From NCBI GenBank assembly GCA_028714855.1, contig JAQTLP010000006.1:124001-188000 (forward strand): DNA of 64,000 bases. Reading direction: 5' to 3'. A program made the translations under genes and the position numbers. Shown here piece by piece: positions 8,860 through 17,191 of this stretch; within the stretch, counting starts at the first letter, position 1, and every line of letters begins with the position of its first letter. The stretch comes from Phycisphaerae bacterium. GTDB taxonomy: Bacteria > Planctomycetota > Phycisphaerae > Sedimentisphaerales > Anaerobacaceae. The notes beneath the pieces were generated by a model. That model did not search any database. It had not been told where the DNA came from and saw only the letters and a list, made by a program, of their open reading frames with translations.

Positions 8860-9408
8860 CTACCCTTGTCCAGCCTCCGCCCTGTAATAAATAACCGCAT
8901 TTGTCTGCACAACCACTTCGCCGCCGAAATCATTATCATTCACAAGCTTTACACGTTCGATGCGAACCAGCCTGTCTAATCCTTGCACTTCTCTATAAAA
9001 TTCGAATATCTGCGACAGTCTGCCTTTACACTGCATATTTACTGGCACGCAGTTCAAATCCCCTGCTCTTACTTCTTTGCCGGGCTGAATCATCTGTCCC
9101 TTAAGATTATGCTCATTCATCAAGTCAGTGATTTTTTGCATAAATTCGCCAAGCTCTCGTCGCGCAGGTATTTGTCGCTCATAGTTTCCAACCGCTGCCC
9201 GCAGGCCAAGCAGTTCTTCTCTGGCTGCCGGCATCTGCCGGCTTTCATCTAAAGCCTTTGAAACAGCAAGCATCCGCAATGCGTAGGCCTGCCTGAGAAA
9301 TTCCGTTTCTCTCTTCAAAGGCAGATATCTAAACAGCACGAATCCGCAGATCATCACTGCCGCGGCTGCAAATATCGCTATTTGTCGTTTTTCTCGAAAT
9401 CGTATCAC
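8860..9408 (-). CDS. pilO: PilO/GspM-like inner-membrane assembly protein
   Basis: 182 residues with one N-terminal membrane helix (about 10-27), a coiled-coil segment (about 32-85) and a ferredoxin-like periplasmic domain (PVNMQCKGRLSQIFEFYREVQGLDRLVRIERV), the usual PilO layout. PilO pairs with PilN in the inner-membrane alignment complex. The start overlaps the stop of the PilN-like gene by 4 nt, so the two are probably co-translated. The call rests on domain layout and gene order. Confidence 0.85.
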   Translation of the reverse strand: MIRFREKRQIAIFAAAAVMICGFVLFRYLPLKRETEFLRQAYALRMLAVSKALDESRQMPAAREELLGLRAAVGNYERQIPARRELGEFMQKITDLMNEHNLKGQMIQPGKEVRAGDLNCVPVNMQCKGRLSQIFEFYREVQGLDRLVRIERVKLVNDNDFGGEVVVQTNAVIYYRAEAGQG

Positions 9409-10148
9409 AGACCTGCCGCCTTCTCCTTTTGTGCTTCTTCTGTAAGTTCATCCGCTGCTGCAGAATAAAATTCCTCTTGCCTGTAATTCGCCAGATTGCA
9501 GCTTATTTCAAATTCACTCACCTGAAATTTCTCTCCACCGGCACCGGCTGTTGTTTTCATCTCTTTGTTGCGAGTAAACAATGGTGTAACCTGAGAAAAA
9601 TAAGGCGAGTCTTCCAGATTGCATATCAATGTCGCTACTCCGCCTCCATCTGACGCAACACCATTTATCAACACCTTAAATCTAACGTCGCCGGGCAGTG
9701 ACGACTCTTTACTGCCAATATTACCACTGGCCGCTCTAACCGCAGAACGGCTGCTTGTTTTCTCTTCCCACCTGTTTCCGAACTTCTCGGCAATGAATTC
9801 GACTTTGCTCAACACTATCTTTTTATCAACCAAAAAGCTTATCTCAGCTAAAACATTTGCAACGTTAATTCTCGAATCAATTGCTTCTATAGTTCTCGCT
9901 TTTTCCTGTAATTGGGCCGTTTCGCTTTTAATCTCGGCGAATTCTTGTCCCGCACTTTTCACGCTCGCCGACTCAATCTCCGCCTGGGCAAGCTCCGCTT
10001 CGGCCCTTGAAAGCGAATGCGTCGCAACAAAATTCCACACCAATATCGCTACAAATATACCGCCTAAGCCGGCATATTGTGTGCGGTAGCTAATCCGCCG
10101 CTGTCTGCCGTTTTTATACCATGTTGGGAGAAAATCAATTTCTTTCAT
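9405..10148 (-). CDS. pilN: PilN/GspL-C-like inner-membrane assembly protein
   Basis: 247 residues beginning MKEIDFLPTWY, which matches the typical PilN start (INLLP-like). PilM binds this N-terminal motif. A membrane helix spans about 27-44, a coiled coil about 48-90, and a periplasmic ferredoxin-like domain fills the rest. It overlaps both the PilM gene (10145-10148) and the PilO gene (9405-9408) by 4 nt, so the three are tightly coupled. The tail is acidic and Glu/Ala-rich. Confidence 0.87.
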   Translation of the reverse strand: MKEIDFLPTWYKNGRQRRISYRTQYAGLGGIFVAILVWNFVATHSLSRAEAELAQAEIESASVKSAGQEFAEIKSETAQLQEKARTIEAIDSRINVANVLAEISFLVDKKIVLSKVEFIAEKFGNRWEEKTSSRSAVRAASGNIGSKESSLPGDVRFKVLINGVASDGGGVATLICNLEDSPYFSQVTPLFTRNKEMKTTAGAGGEKFQVSEFEISCNLANYRQEEFYSAAADELTEEAQKEKAAGL

Positions 10149-11404
10149 AATTTCCGCTGGCCTTCCCAGCCCTTAAGACTGAGCCCAACTGCTACTGCCC
10201 ACTCACAAAGTAAATTTCGTCTGTTACTGTCAAAATTCACTTTCGTACCATCTAAGATATCTAAGCCTTTCAACGGCTGTGCAATCTCAATCTTTGCGGT
10301 CAGGTGCCGTCTCAAAACATTCAGCAAAATTCTTTCGTACGCTTCTCCACCGGAAAAAACCGCCCGCTCAACATGCTTGCCCCTGAATGTCACCGTATAA
10401 TATCTTAGACACAGCGATATCTCTTTTGCCAGTTCCTCGGCGGCTGCCCCGATTGCATCAGCCATTACCTGCTGCGTCGATGTATCAAGAGCGCTTCGAC
10501 TGAGTACTTCGACGGCGGACTGCTCAGAACGACCTAACTGCTCAGCCGAATGACCGCCCCAATTCTCTTCCGCTTGCGGAATCGAATCAGAGTTGTCTCC
10601 CACCGGCGGGCTTAACTGCGACACACCAAGACCTGCGTCCGCCCTTAGCATACTTTCCATCTGCAGCTTTCCTCGAAGTATCTCGGCTTCGTCGATGCTG
10701 ACACCTAATTTCGATGAGATTTCGCTGTTAAATTTTTCCCCGCCAATCGGTATCTGCTTGGTAAAACTAATTTCTCCTCCGCGTCCGAACACCACCGTCG
10801 TGAACCGGCTGCCGACATCCACAAAAACAACCGTCTGCTCTTTGTCCTCCTCGCGCCGGCGCGACCTCTCAAAACTTCTGAACAACGCACATGGAACCGT
10901 ATCTATGGCAACAGGTCTAAGCCGCACCTCTTCGAGCATCGCAATATGGCTTCTTATTGTTTCATCGGATGCGGCAAACAATATCAGCTCATTCTTAATC
11001 TCATCGCCGCACTGAACATTCCCGGCAACCAAATAGTTAATTATGTCCTTCTCCGGGTCCATCCCGAAACGCTGACCGGCTTCTTTTTTCAATGCCTGCT
11101 CAATCTCGTCCGTTTCCGTCTCGGCCAATCGCAGACTCGTTATTTTTAATTTCTCACTTGGAAGACAAGAGACAACGTTCCGTCCGTGAAACTTACCCTC
11201 CGCCAGCATTTTCTTTATCGCAGAAATAATAAAGCTCCTTCTTGCTTTTTCATCACCGTTCATACCCCTAATATGGACCTTATCCGCTGCAAGGATACTT
11301 ATATGTTCCCCGCTCATCACCAGCTGAATCATCTTGATAGAATTGTGACCTATGTCCAATCCTATCGGCTGCAGACTTCGCGTTTTTAGTTTCCAGCTTA
11401 CCAT
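10145..11404 (-). CDS. pilM: PilM-type actin-like ATPase of the pilus/secretion platform
   Basis: 419-residue cytoplasmic protein of the FtsA/PilM actin-like fold. The nucleotide-binding segments are visible: PIGLDIGHNSIKMIQL near the N-terminus (phosphate 1), VVFVDVGSRFTTVVF in the middle (phosphate 2) and RAVFSGGEAYERILLNVL (adenosine). PilM recruits PilN to the inner-membrane platform. It is longer than usual because of a Ser/Gln-rich insertion (about 265-305) without clear fold. The gene overlaps pilN by 4 nt. Confidence 0.9.
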   Translation of the reverse strand: MVSWKLKTRSLQPIGLDIGHNSIKMIQLVMSGEHISILAADKVHIRGMNGDEKARRSFIISAIKKMLAEGKFHGRNVVSCLPSEKLKITSLRLAETETDEIEQALKKEAGQRFGMDPEKDIINYLVAGNVQCGDEIKNELILFAASDETIRSHIAMLEEVRLRPVAIDTVPCALFRSFERSRRREEDKEQTVVFVDVGSRFTTVVFGRGGEISFTKQIPIGGEKFNSEISSKLGVSIDEAEILRGKLQMESMLRADAGLGVSQLSPPVGDNSDSIPQAEENWGGHSAEQLGRSEQSAVEVLSRSALDTSTQQVMADAIGAAAEELAKEISLCLRYYTVTFRGKHVERAVFSGGEAYERILLNVLRRHLTAKIEIAQPLKGLDILDGTKVNFDSNRRNLLCEWAVAVGLSLKGWEGQRKL

Positions 11405-11421
11405 TTACGTTTTTCCTATCA

Positions 11422-12018
11422 TCACTCAATCGAGATAAAACCTGTAACGGGTTCTACCCTTATGGTCATACTAAAGTCCCCTGCCGCGATGCTGATTGTC
11501 CCGCTGTTTAACGCTGCCCCGCTTCCGCTGTAAGGACTGCCAAGATAATCGAACGTAATCGTATCACTCGAATCAAAATCAGCACCGTCGATAACAACAT
11601 TTTCCAGTCTCGAATCACTGCTGAAGGTCATTCTGTAAGGTTTCTTCGTGACAGGGTGCGTAAGTATTATTCCGTCCGCGTCGCGGATTTCGTAATAGCC
11701 GCCGCCCGGACTAAAAAACACCGAATAATTCTCCTGCCTGCTGATTGCCATACTTTTGGTATATTCCAGGTCCGCAGCAATCACATTCGCCGCAGACCGA
11801 ATCTGCACACTGTCCATAGAGCCTATCATTGGCACAGCAATCATCGCTGCTATTGCGATTATCATCACCACAAGCAAAATCTCCACCAAAGTAAAACCGC
11901 CGCCCGGATGGCGAATCCTCCGAAGCCGGTGTCGCAAATTAGCTGTCTTTTTTTCTTTGTCTTTGCGCACTATATCACCCTTTACATCAGTTCTTTTTTC
12001 GTCCTCTTTAAGATGCAT
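11422..12018 (-). CDS. GspH/FimT-like minor pseudopilin with a long leader
   Basis: Prepilin-like protein of 198 residues. The type III signal GGG/FTLVEILLVVMIIAIAAMIAV has Gly at -1 and Glu at +5, followed by a GspH/FimT-like globular domain (ADLEYTKSMAISRQENYSVFF). ATG 12018 follows GAGG with 5-nt spacing and gives a 41-residue, strongly basic leader, far longer than the usual 5-15 residues. A GTG about 16 codons further in has AAGGG upstream and would give about 25 residues, so the start is uncertain. Prepilin peptidase should cleave after the last Gly. Confidence 0.85.
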   Translation of the reverse strand: MHLKEDEKRTDVKGDIVRKDKEKKTANLRHRLRRIRHPGGGFTLVEILLVVMIIAIAAMIAVPMIGSMDSVQIRSAANVIAADLEYTKSMAISRQENYSVFFSPGGGYYEIRDADGIILTHPVTKKPYRMTFSSDSRLENVVIDGADFDSSDTITFDYLGSPYSGSGAALNSGTISIAAGDFSMTIRVEPVTGFISIE

Positions 12019-12036
12019 CTTTACCTCGATTTTCAA

Positions 12037-12305
12037 CGCTTACATTGGTTTCCCGCCATTTAACCATCGCTTTTTATCGGCCTATATCCGCAAGTGCAAT
12101 ATCAGCTTAGTTTCTTCACATCACTAAAGTCAGAAACAGTAAAACCGACACAATCGTCAAAATAAGGTAGGAAAAAATCAAACCATTTCTATGCTTTTGA
12201 AAAGGCGGGAATATGCAATTTATGTCTTAAGCTCGAGGATTTTTCTTTGGGATTGCCGCAAAGGCCGATAAGCACGTCGGCTTTAAGCTGTCCGATAACG
12301 CGACC
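12037..12305. other. Intergenic segment inside the pseudopilin operon
   Basis: About 270 nt between the PilX/GspK-like and GspH-like genes, which is long for this compact operon. Read on the minus strand, it contains short stems such as GCCGA(N8)TCGGC near 12260-12278 and CTTTG(N9)CAAAG near 12246-12265. It also repeats ATGCTTTTGAAAA (12189-12201 and 12318-12330). I see no ORF with a convincing start and cannot assign a function. Confidence 0.4.
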
Positions 12306-13373
12306 TTAAGGCCTTGCGATGCTTTTGAAAAACGCCCCAGCCACAGGACTCCACCTTACAGGATCGACACTTGGCCAGGTCGTAATTTCTGTCTTCGACG
12401 GCGCAGCGGTTATAACCATACGACCGGCGCCTGTAAGCAAATCTTTGAGGAACAATCCGCCGGTTATGTTGACGTCGCCGCTGTTTGCTAATCTTACGTT
12501 AACAATAGCAAGGCCATTGACACGCAGGTAGCCGTCTGTTGCTACTATCACATTGCCGGTTACTAACATCGCCGGCAAATTTTCTCCTGCCGTAATGACG
12601 TTTCCGTTTCCTGTTATTGTCAGGTTGCCTTCAACAATAAGCATGCCTTCGATTTGGACATTGCTGGCTAATTCCAAATTGCCGTAGTAATAACACACCT
12701 GCGAAGAGCCGCCCAGACTATTGCTATCAAGAGTATTGGCATCTATGGTTTGTACAGAATAATGCGAGGTAAAGTCCCCCGCCGCAACTTGCGGCCAAGT
12801 CAGTGACAAATCCCCCCTTGCCTTAAGTCGCCCTGTTAAGATTCCACCTCCGGCTAAACCATTTGCAAACACATCGCCGTAGATTGTGCCGCTGTTTGCT
12901 AATGTGCCGTTACAATAGACATCACCGTTGATTGTAACATTGGGTACGATTAATATGCCTTTTTCTACCCAGAATGCTATGCACGGGTCGAGTCGCAATT
13001 CTGCCTCTAAACGGCTGCGCCCGATTCTTTCGCCGTTCTTCTCTCTATACGCATCACAAATTATCTGATAATTACATTCCCCATTTGCATCTTGAGCCAC
13101 ACTTACATCGTAGAAATCTTCGCTGCCGCCCGTTAATTGCTGACCGGTAACCGCCCAATTTCCCAAATAGGTATTGTCATTGAGTATCAATCCCCTGGCG
13201 TATTCCAGCCCAGATTCCGCCAGATAATCCATTTGTGTCCGAAGTATCATATTCTCCCCGCAGGCCAGCTCCACATCGCTTCGCGACAAAAAGCTCAGCG
13301 ACAAAATCGTTATTGCCATAACGATAAGCAGCACAACAAATAGTGCCGACCCTTTTCTATTAGTATTCTTCAT
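12306..13373 (-). CDS. PilX/GspK-like prepilin protein with a repetitive C-terminal domain
   Basis: 355 residues. The N-terminus MKNTNRKGSALFVVLLIVMA has the hydrophobic helix and GSAL start of PilX/GspK N-terminal domains, with G-S instead of G-F at the cleavage site. The mid and C-terminal part (about 140-330) is built of short turns such as TINGDVYCNGTLANSGTIYG and VQIEGMLIVEGNLTITGNG. These suggest a right-handed beta-helix like bactofilins. Its place between GspJ- and GspH-like genes matches GspK, but a canonical GspK domain is not seen. The beta-helix makes a tip or scaffold role possible. Confidence 0.75.
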   Translation of the reverse strand: MKNTNRKGSALFVVLLIVMAITILSLSFLSRSDVELACGENMILRTQMDYLAESGLEYARGLILNDNTYLGNWAVTGQQLTGGSEDFYDVSVAQDANGECNYQIICDAYREKNGERIGRSRLEAELRLDPCIAFWVEKGILIVPNVTINGDVYCNGTLANSGTIYGDVFANGLAGGGILTGRLKARGDLSLTWPQVAAGDFTSHYSVQTIDANTLDSNSLGGSSQVCYYYGNLELASNVQIEGMLIVEGNLTITGNGNVITAGENLPAMLVTGNVIVATDGYLRVNGLAIVNVRLANSGDVNITGGLFLKDLLTGAGRMVITAAPSKTEITTWPSVDPVRWSPVAGAFFKSIARP

Positions 13374-13375
13374 AT

Positions 13376-13927
13376 CTAATCGTCATCACTTGCAACAGCA
13401 TCGCCCGCAGTGTTCAGCAGATTTCCTGCCCAGCCGCGCAGAGCAGCGTTTATCTGGTACCGGCGGGTAGCGATGTCTTCAACAATATCGAATGAAATAC
13501 TTACAAATTTTCTTTTCATCACCAGCAACGACGGCTCATCAAATTGAAATTGCACATTACTGCACTGGGCAATCAGCACCACAGGGTCGGCGCCGGGATC
13601 GCGAAGCTGCAGTTTGCCGTCCACAGCTTCTATATAAGTTTGTTCACTGCTATCGATTACGTTATCGCTGTTATCGTCCGACTTCCAGATAGTAATGGAA
13701 GTAGCTGTATCGCCGCATATAAGTTTGCAGTGGCGAATCAACTCCGAAATCCTGACGCTTGCGAAACGCACCTGTGCTTGTTTCTCCGCCATATCGTTTG
13801 TAGTTTCATTCACTGCCCCGAGGGTGTAAGCTAAAGTGGCCGTAGCAGCAAGAACTATACTGACAACCATCAATGCCATCAGCAGCTCAACAAACGTAAA
13901 ACCATTTTCGTTTCTCTTTGCTCGCAT
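13376..13927 (-). CDS. GspJ/PilW-like minor pseudopilin
   Basis: 183 residues with a prepilin signal NG/FTFVELLMALMVVSIVLAA (Gly -1, Glu +5) and a GspJ/PilW-like body (QVRFASVRISELIRHCKLICGD). Minor pseudopilins I, J and K form the tip complex that starts pseudopilus growth. It lies 2 nt upstream of the GspK-like gene and 17 nt after the GspI-like gene, matching the usual I-J-K order. Confidence 0.85.
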   Translation of the reverse strand: MRAKRNENGFTFVELLMALMVVSIVLAATATLAYTLGAVNETTNDMAEKQAQVRFASVRISELIRHCKLICGDTATSITIWKSDDNSDNVIDSSEQTYIEAVDGKLQLRDPGADPVVLIAQCSNVQFQFDEPSLLVMKRKFVSISFDIVEDIATRRYQINAALRGWAGNLLNTAGDAVASDDD

Positions 13928-13944
13928 CCCGTTTTCCCAATGCG

Positions 13945-14385
13945 TTACTTGCTTATAAGCCGTTTTATAATTGCGATTTCCTTCCCGTCATAATTTACCT
14001 GTACCGTCGCGAGAATAAATTTCGCTTCCTCAGTCTCGTCTTCTTGCGGCACCCACACATCCGCACAGGTTACTTCCCTGCTGAATTTGGCATAATTCAA
14101 ATCGGTAAACTCTGTCCTGCTCGCATCCTCTACGTGGCCTTGTTCCTCGGCGTAATTGTAATTATCTACAATATTAACATCGTTTAAGTGGTCGGAAATT
14201 ATTTCCTCCATCAAATCGCCTGCCAGTTTCGCCCCCAGCGTCCGATGCTCACCTTCAGCCCGAACCGCCAATCCGCTGGTAAATGGAAGCAGTATTCCCG
14301 CCGCGGCAATACCCAGCACCAAAGTGGCTATTGCCGCCTCAGCCAATGAAAATCCCTTTCGATTTCTCCAGCTTCGTTTTTTCAT
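13945..14385 (-). CDS. GspI/PilV-like minor pseudopilin
   Basis: 146 residues. The prepilin signal KG/FSLAEAAIATLVLGIAAAG has Gly -1 and Glu +5, followed by GAKLAGDLMEEIISDHL, the helix seen in GspI/PilV relatives. It is the first gene of the I-J-K tip set and follows a hairpin/U-tract that separates it from the upstream pseudopilin genes. Confidence 0.85.
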   Translation of the reverse strand: MKKRSWRNRKGFSLAEAAIATLVLGIAAAGILLPFTSGLAVRAEGEHRTLGAKLAGDLMEEIISDHLNDVNIVDNYNYAEEQGHVEDASRTEFTDLNYAKFSREVTCADVWVPQEDETEEAKFILATVQVNYDGKEIAIIKRLISK

Positions 14386-14415
14386 TAATCAATTATCAAT
14401 AGTAAATAATAAATT

Positions 14416-14461
14416 AAAAAAGCCGACCCGTCGCAGGCAATCGCCTCGGCAACGGTCAGCC
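14416..14461 (-). terminator. Hairpin with U-tract downstream of the degenerate pseudopilin
   Basis: On the minus strand GGCTGACC (14454-14461) pairs with GGTCGGCT (14421-14428) through 8 pairs including two G-U, followed by a run of T (14416-14421). It lies 40 nt after the stop of the minor pseudopilin gene and may attenuate transcription into the gspIJK-like genes. Part of its stem matches the hairpin at 14938-14979. Confidence 0.6.
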
Positions 14462-14500
14462 GGTTGTCCCTTTTCGATTACTCAGTCGTCTATTGACTCT

Positions 14501-14914
14501 TTACAGAGCCGCACATGCAGCATCATTGTCGGCCTGAAACATGCCCGTCTTCGTATCAAGCCGCCATCCTGCCTCCCCGGCCCCGGCCGGCTCTCCATCA
14601 AAACGGATTGTTTTAAGACCGTTAAATGGATTCGTTGGTATCCGCTCAACATACGGACCGTGCTCGCCGACTGTTGTTGTCATAGCTGTTTCAAAACTTT
14701 TGTATGAATCCGCAGGAGGAAGAATATCTTCGTGCTGAACTCGGTATAAATCTATCTGAATACGCATTGCTTCAAGCCCGTCAACCAACCCGGAAATCTT
14801 TGCTTCTTCGTTACTCGCTTCCGTAAACTGCGGACTAATCATCTTCCCGGCTATGCCCAACACAATTGCCACGACCATTACTTCGACATACGACAAGCGA
14901 ATATTCTTTTCCAT
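14501..14914 (-). CDS. Degenerate GspG-like pseudopilin lacking the cleavage glycine
   Basis: 137 residues starting MEKNIRLSYVEVMVVAIVLG. The helix and the Glu at +5 of a prepilin are kept, but Gly -1/Phe +1 is replaced by Arg-Leu, so prepilin peptidase may not cut it. The body parallels the neighbouring major pseudopilin: QFTEASNEEAKISGLVDGLEAMRIQIDLY aligns with its QFTDASEDAKESALLSNLQTMRGQIELY, so it looks like a diverged tandem copy. Two ATGs (14926 and 14914) are separated by a run of G. I use 14914, for which the G-run acts as the ribosome-binding site. Confidence 0.8.
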   Translation of the reverse strand: MEKNIRLSYVEVMVVAIVLGIAGKMISPQFTEASNEEAKISGLVDGLEAMRIQIDLYRVQHEDILPPADSYKSFETAMTTTVGEHGPYVERIPTNPFNGLKTIRFDGEPAGAGEAGWRLDTKTGMFQADNDAACAAL

Positions 14915-14915
14915 A

Positions 14916-14924
14916 CCCCCCCCC
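14916..14924 (-). repeat. G9 homopolymer at a pseudopilin start
   Basis: Nine consecutive C on the plus strand (G on the coding strand) lie between two in-frame ATG codons of the degenerate pseudopilin. The tract overlaps the ribosome-binding region. Runs of eight or more G are slippage-prone in many bacteria, so length variation would alter spacing or frame from the first ATG. Phase variation is inferred only. Confidence 0.6.
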
Positions 14925-14932
14925 ATACTCTT

Positions 14933-14979
14933 AAAAAGGGCTGACCAACTCTCGGCCCTCGCCCAGGGCTGGTCAGCCC
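14933..14979 (-). terminator. Strong hairpin/U-tract after the major pseudopilin
   Basis: On the minus strand a perfect 10-bp stem, GGGCTGACCA (14938-14947 as plus) with TGGTCAGCCC (14970-14979), encloses a secondary stem (GCCC/GGGC) and is followed by five T (14933-14937). It lies 30 nt downstream of the major pseudopilin stop. It probably terminates or attenuates so that the major pseudopilin is made in excess over the rest of the operon. Confidence 0.8.
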
Positions 14980-15008
14980 GGTTATCTGTCCCTCAACGAT
15001 TCCGATTG

Positions 15009-15455
15009 TTACAGATTAACATGGTTCGGGTCATCGCTATCATCAGCCTGGAAAAGCCCTATATTGGCACCGGTAGTAACAAGGTTCCAGCCGTGGCTGT
15101 CATCTCCTGCCGTTCCATCCTCATCAATAGTGTTCAATTCATTGAAAGGATTAGCAGGAATCTTCTGCATATAAGGCCCATAGGCGCCGGCCGCATCAGC
15201 AGCGCCATCGACATCAGTTCGACCGGTTAAAGCAGCTGCAACGGCGGCGGTACCTGCGCCAGGCAGGGCGCCATTGTGCTGAGCCTTATACAGCTCGATT
15301 TGTCCGCGCATCGTTTGAAGGTTGCTGAGCAATGCACTCTCTTTAGCGTCCTCGCTCGCGTCCGTAAACTGAGGAATCACAATGGCCGCAAGAATACCAA
15401 GAATGACTACAACAATCAGAATTTCCACTAATGTAAAACCGCTTTTCGCTTTCAT
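15009..15455 (-). CDS. gspG: Major pseudopilin (GspG-like)
   Basis: 148 residues with a canonical prepilin start, MKAKSG/FTLVEILIVVVILGILAAI (Gly -1, Phe +1, Glu +5). The GspG-like body includes KIPANPFNELNT, similar to the conserved P-x-N-P-W/F region near the C-terminus. It should be the main pseudopilus subunit after prepilin peptidase processing. It is the first gene of the long secretion operon, with AAAGGG upstream of the ATG, its own promoter about 255 nt away and a strong hairpin behind it. The tail is acidic (QADDSDDPNHVNL). Confidence 0.92.
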   Translation of the reverse strand: MKAKSGFTLVEILIVVVILGILAAIVIPQFTDASEDAKESALLSNLQTMRGQIELYKAQHNGALPGAGTAAVAAALTGRTDVDGAADAAGAYGPYMQKIPANPFNELNTIDEDGTAGDDSHGWNLVTTGANIGLFQADDSDDPNHVNL

Positions 15456-15799
15456 CTTTTATCCCTTTCTCAAAATAGAAATTTCACTTTTTTCATTCAA
15501 ACTATCGTCTTAATCAAAGCAGCACTTGACCACACTTAACCTTCTCTTGATATCGTTAACCCCCTCCATAAACAAGAAATGTCAAAAATCCCCCCAAAAT
15601 ACTTCTAAAAATCTCCTTCCGATTCTTAATTAACAATAAGACTTACCGCTCACGTCCTAAAACATTTTAGTTTGCCGCGTACAAAACTATATGACTGTGT
15701 CCGAATAAAAATATATAAAATAAACGCCCCAATGCCAAATTTTAAGGTATGAAATATCGGATGTGGCCGGATTCCCCCCAATGCTGCCGCCCCAGCTAA
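15456..15799. other. Promoter region and long 5' leader of the secretion operon
   Basis: 344 nt of AT-rich non-coding DNA between tsaE and the major pseudopilin gene. It holds a promoter candidate at 15710-15738 and an untranslated leader of about 250 nt. I could not match the leader to a cyclic-di-GMP or other riboswitch class by eye. Confidence 0.5.
15710..15738 (-). promoter_or_regulatory. Sigma-70-like promoter for the secretion operon
   Basis: On the minus strand TTGGCA (15733-15738) lies 17 nt upstream of TATATT (15710-15715), both close to consensus. It points toward the major pseudopilin gene. It was found by eye, with no transcript data. Confidence 0.45.
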
Positions 15800-16246
15800 C
15801 TAACAACTGATATAATCAGGCATATTTTCGATGTGTATTTCTCTCTTGCTCTTCCCCGCGTGAGAAAGCTCGACCCGAATGTAATCTATGTTCTTCAGCG
15901 CAGATTCGATTTTATCAGCCCATTCAATCAGAACTGCCGACCCCGGCTGGCAGTAATCATCGAAACCCAGCATCTCGAATTCAGAAATAGATTCCAGCCG
16001 GTAAGCGTCTATATGATAGATATCCAGCCGGCCCTTATATTCATTGATTATAACAAACGTCGGGCTGGTAACTTTTTTACTTTCCGCCGCCCCCGCGCCG
16101 GACGCAATCCCTTTGATAAGATGTGTCTTGCCGCTGCCCAGCGCCCCGCACAAAGCTATAACCTCTCCCCCTTTTAACTGCGAGCCGACCTTTCTGCCAA
16201 GCTCTATCGTCTCCTCCGGCGAATTCGTTATTACATCGATAGTCAT
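15800..16246 (-). CDS. tsaE: TsaE, tRNA threonylcarbamoyladenosine biosynthesis ATPase
   Basis: 148 residues of the TsaE P-loop family, with Walker A GALGSGKTH at 34-42 and the family segment TSPTFVIINEYKGRLDIYHIDAYRL, then ADKIE near the end. TsaE works with TsaB and TsaD to transfer the threonylcarbamoyl group onto A37 of ANN-decoding tRNAs. It ends a minus-strand operon with argH and thiL. The TsaC domain for the first step is encoded at 32156. Confidence 0.95.
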   Translation of the reverse strand: MTIDVITNSPEETIELGRKVGSQLKGGEVIALCGALGSGKTHLIKGIASGAGAAESKKVTSPTFVIINEYKGRLDIYHIDAYRLESISEFEMLGFDDYCQPGSAVLIEWADKIESALKNIDYIRVELSHAGKSKREIHIENMPDYISC

Positions 16247-16273
16247 CTTAAATCATAAATCGAAAATAATAAA

Positions 16274-17191
16274 TCACTTCAGGTGGTCGTACCCCTTCGC
16301 TTCCAAATCTCTAATCTGCCCGTCCGGCATTTTTATCTGCATTTTTTTAGTGTCGGTGATTGTTCCAATTTGCGTAATCGCCGTCGTCCCGCCCCACTGC
16401 TTCAGTAGTTTCCGGTATTCTCCTTCAGAAAGAGTAAAGAGCAGCTCGAAATCTTCCCCGTCATTCAGCGCGGAATTCAACGGCTCCTTGCCTTTTTTCG
16501 CTTCATCCGATATCGGAATCTGCTCCGCGTTTATAATGGCCCCCACTCCGCTCTGCCGGCAAATCCGGTTCAAATCGCTGCTCAGCCCGTCGCTTATATC
16601 AATCATCGAATTTACCGCCGCCTTTTTGGTTATCTCCAGCGCCTCTTTGACCCTTGGCTCGAACTCCAGATGTTTTTTAACGCCTGCCCCGCCCAGCGTC
16701 CCCGTAACGCAAATCACGTCCGCGAATTTCGCGCCCGACCGCTTTACAGGTTTGCCGCCTCCCGGCTTGCTGAGCATCGCAACATTTATTGCCAGCGCCT
16801 CCTTCCCCTTCCAGCTCGTGATGTCCCCGCCTACAAGCTCGCAACCAAATTTCCCGCCCGCCAGCACTATCCCGCTGTGTAGCTGCTTTAATTCTTCCTC
16901 GCCGAAACCTCTCGGCAGCGCAACAGAAACAACCGCAGCGACAGGAATTGTCGCCATCGCCGCGCAATCGCTTAAGCTCACCGCCATCGCTTTATACCCG
17001 ACCTGCTTTAGAGTTGTTTTCTCCAGCTCGAAGTGCACCCCGTCCAGCAGCATATCCGTGGTAACAAAAACCGACTCCTCGCTCCATCGGATTTGGGCCA
17101 TATCGTCCCCAATCCCTATCGGAAAATCTGCCGCCGCCAGCTTGCTTTGACTGGCAAACCACGCGGTTATCTCATCTTCCCTGCCGTTCAT
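16274..17191 (-). CDS. thiL: Thiamine-monophosphate kinase ThiL
   Basis: 305 residues of the AIR-synthase/PurM-like ThiL family, with GIGDDMAQI (Mg/ATP-binding acidic motif), [24 protein letters not shown] and [12 protein letters not shown]. It phosphorylates thiamine monophosphate to the diphosphate cofactor. Its ATG overlaps the argH stop by 4 nt and tsaE follows 27 nt later, so the three genes are cotranscribed. Confidence 0.95.
   Translation of the reverse strand: MNGREDEITAWFASQSKLAAADFPIGIGDDMAQIRWSEESVFVTTDMLLDGVHFELEKTTLKQVGYKAMAVSLSDCAAMATIPVAAVVSVALPRGFGEEELKQLHSGIVLAGGKFGCELVGGDITSWKGKEALAINVAMLSKPGGGKPVKRSGAKFADVICVTGTLGGAGVKKHLEFEPRVKEALEITKKAAVNSMIDISDGLSSDLNRICRQSGVGAIINAEQIPISDEAKKGKEPLNSALNDGEDFELLFTLSEGEYRKLLKQWGGTTAITQIGTITDTKKMQIKMPDGQIRDLEAKGYDHLK

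Noticed and set aside
15456-15709. Cyclic-di-GMP riboswitch in the leader of the secretion operon
   Set aside because: The conserved GEMM core and tetraloop-receptor elements were not found on inspection.
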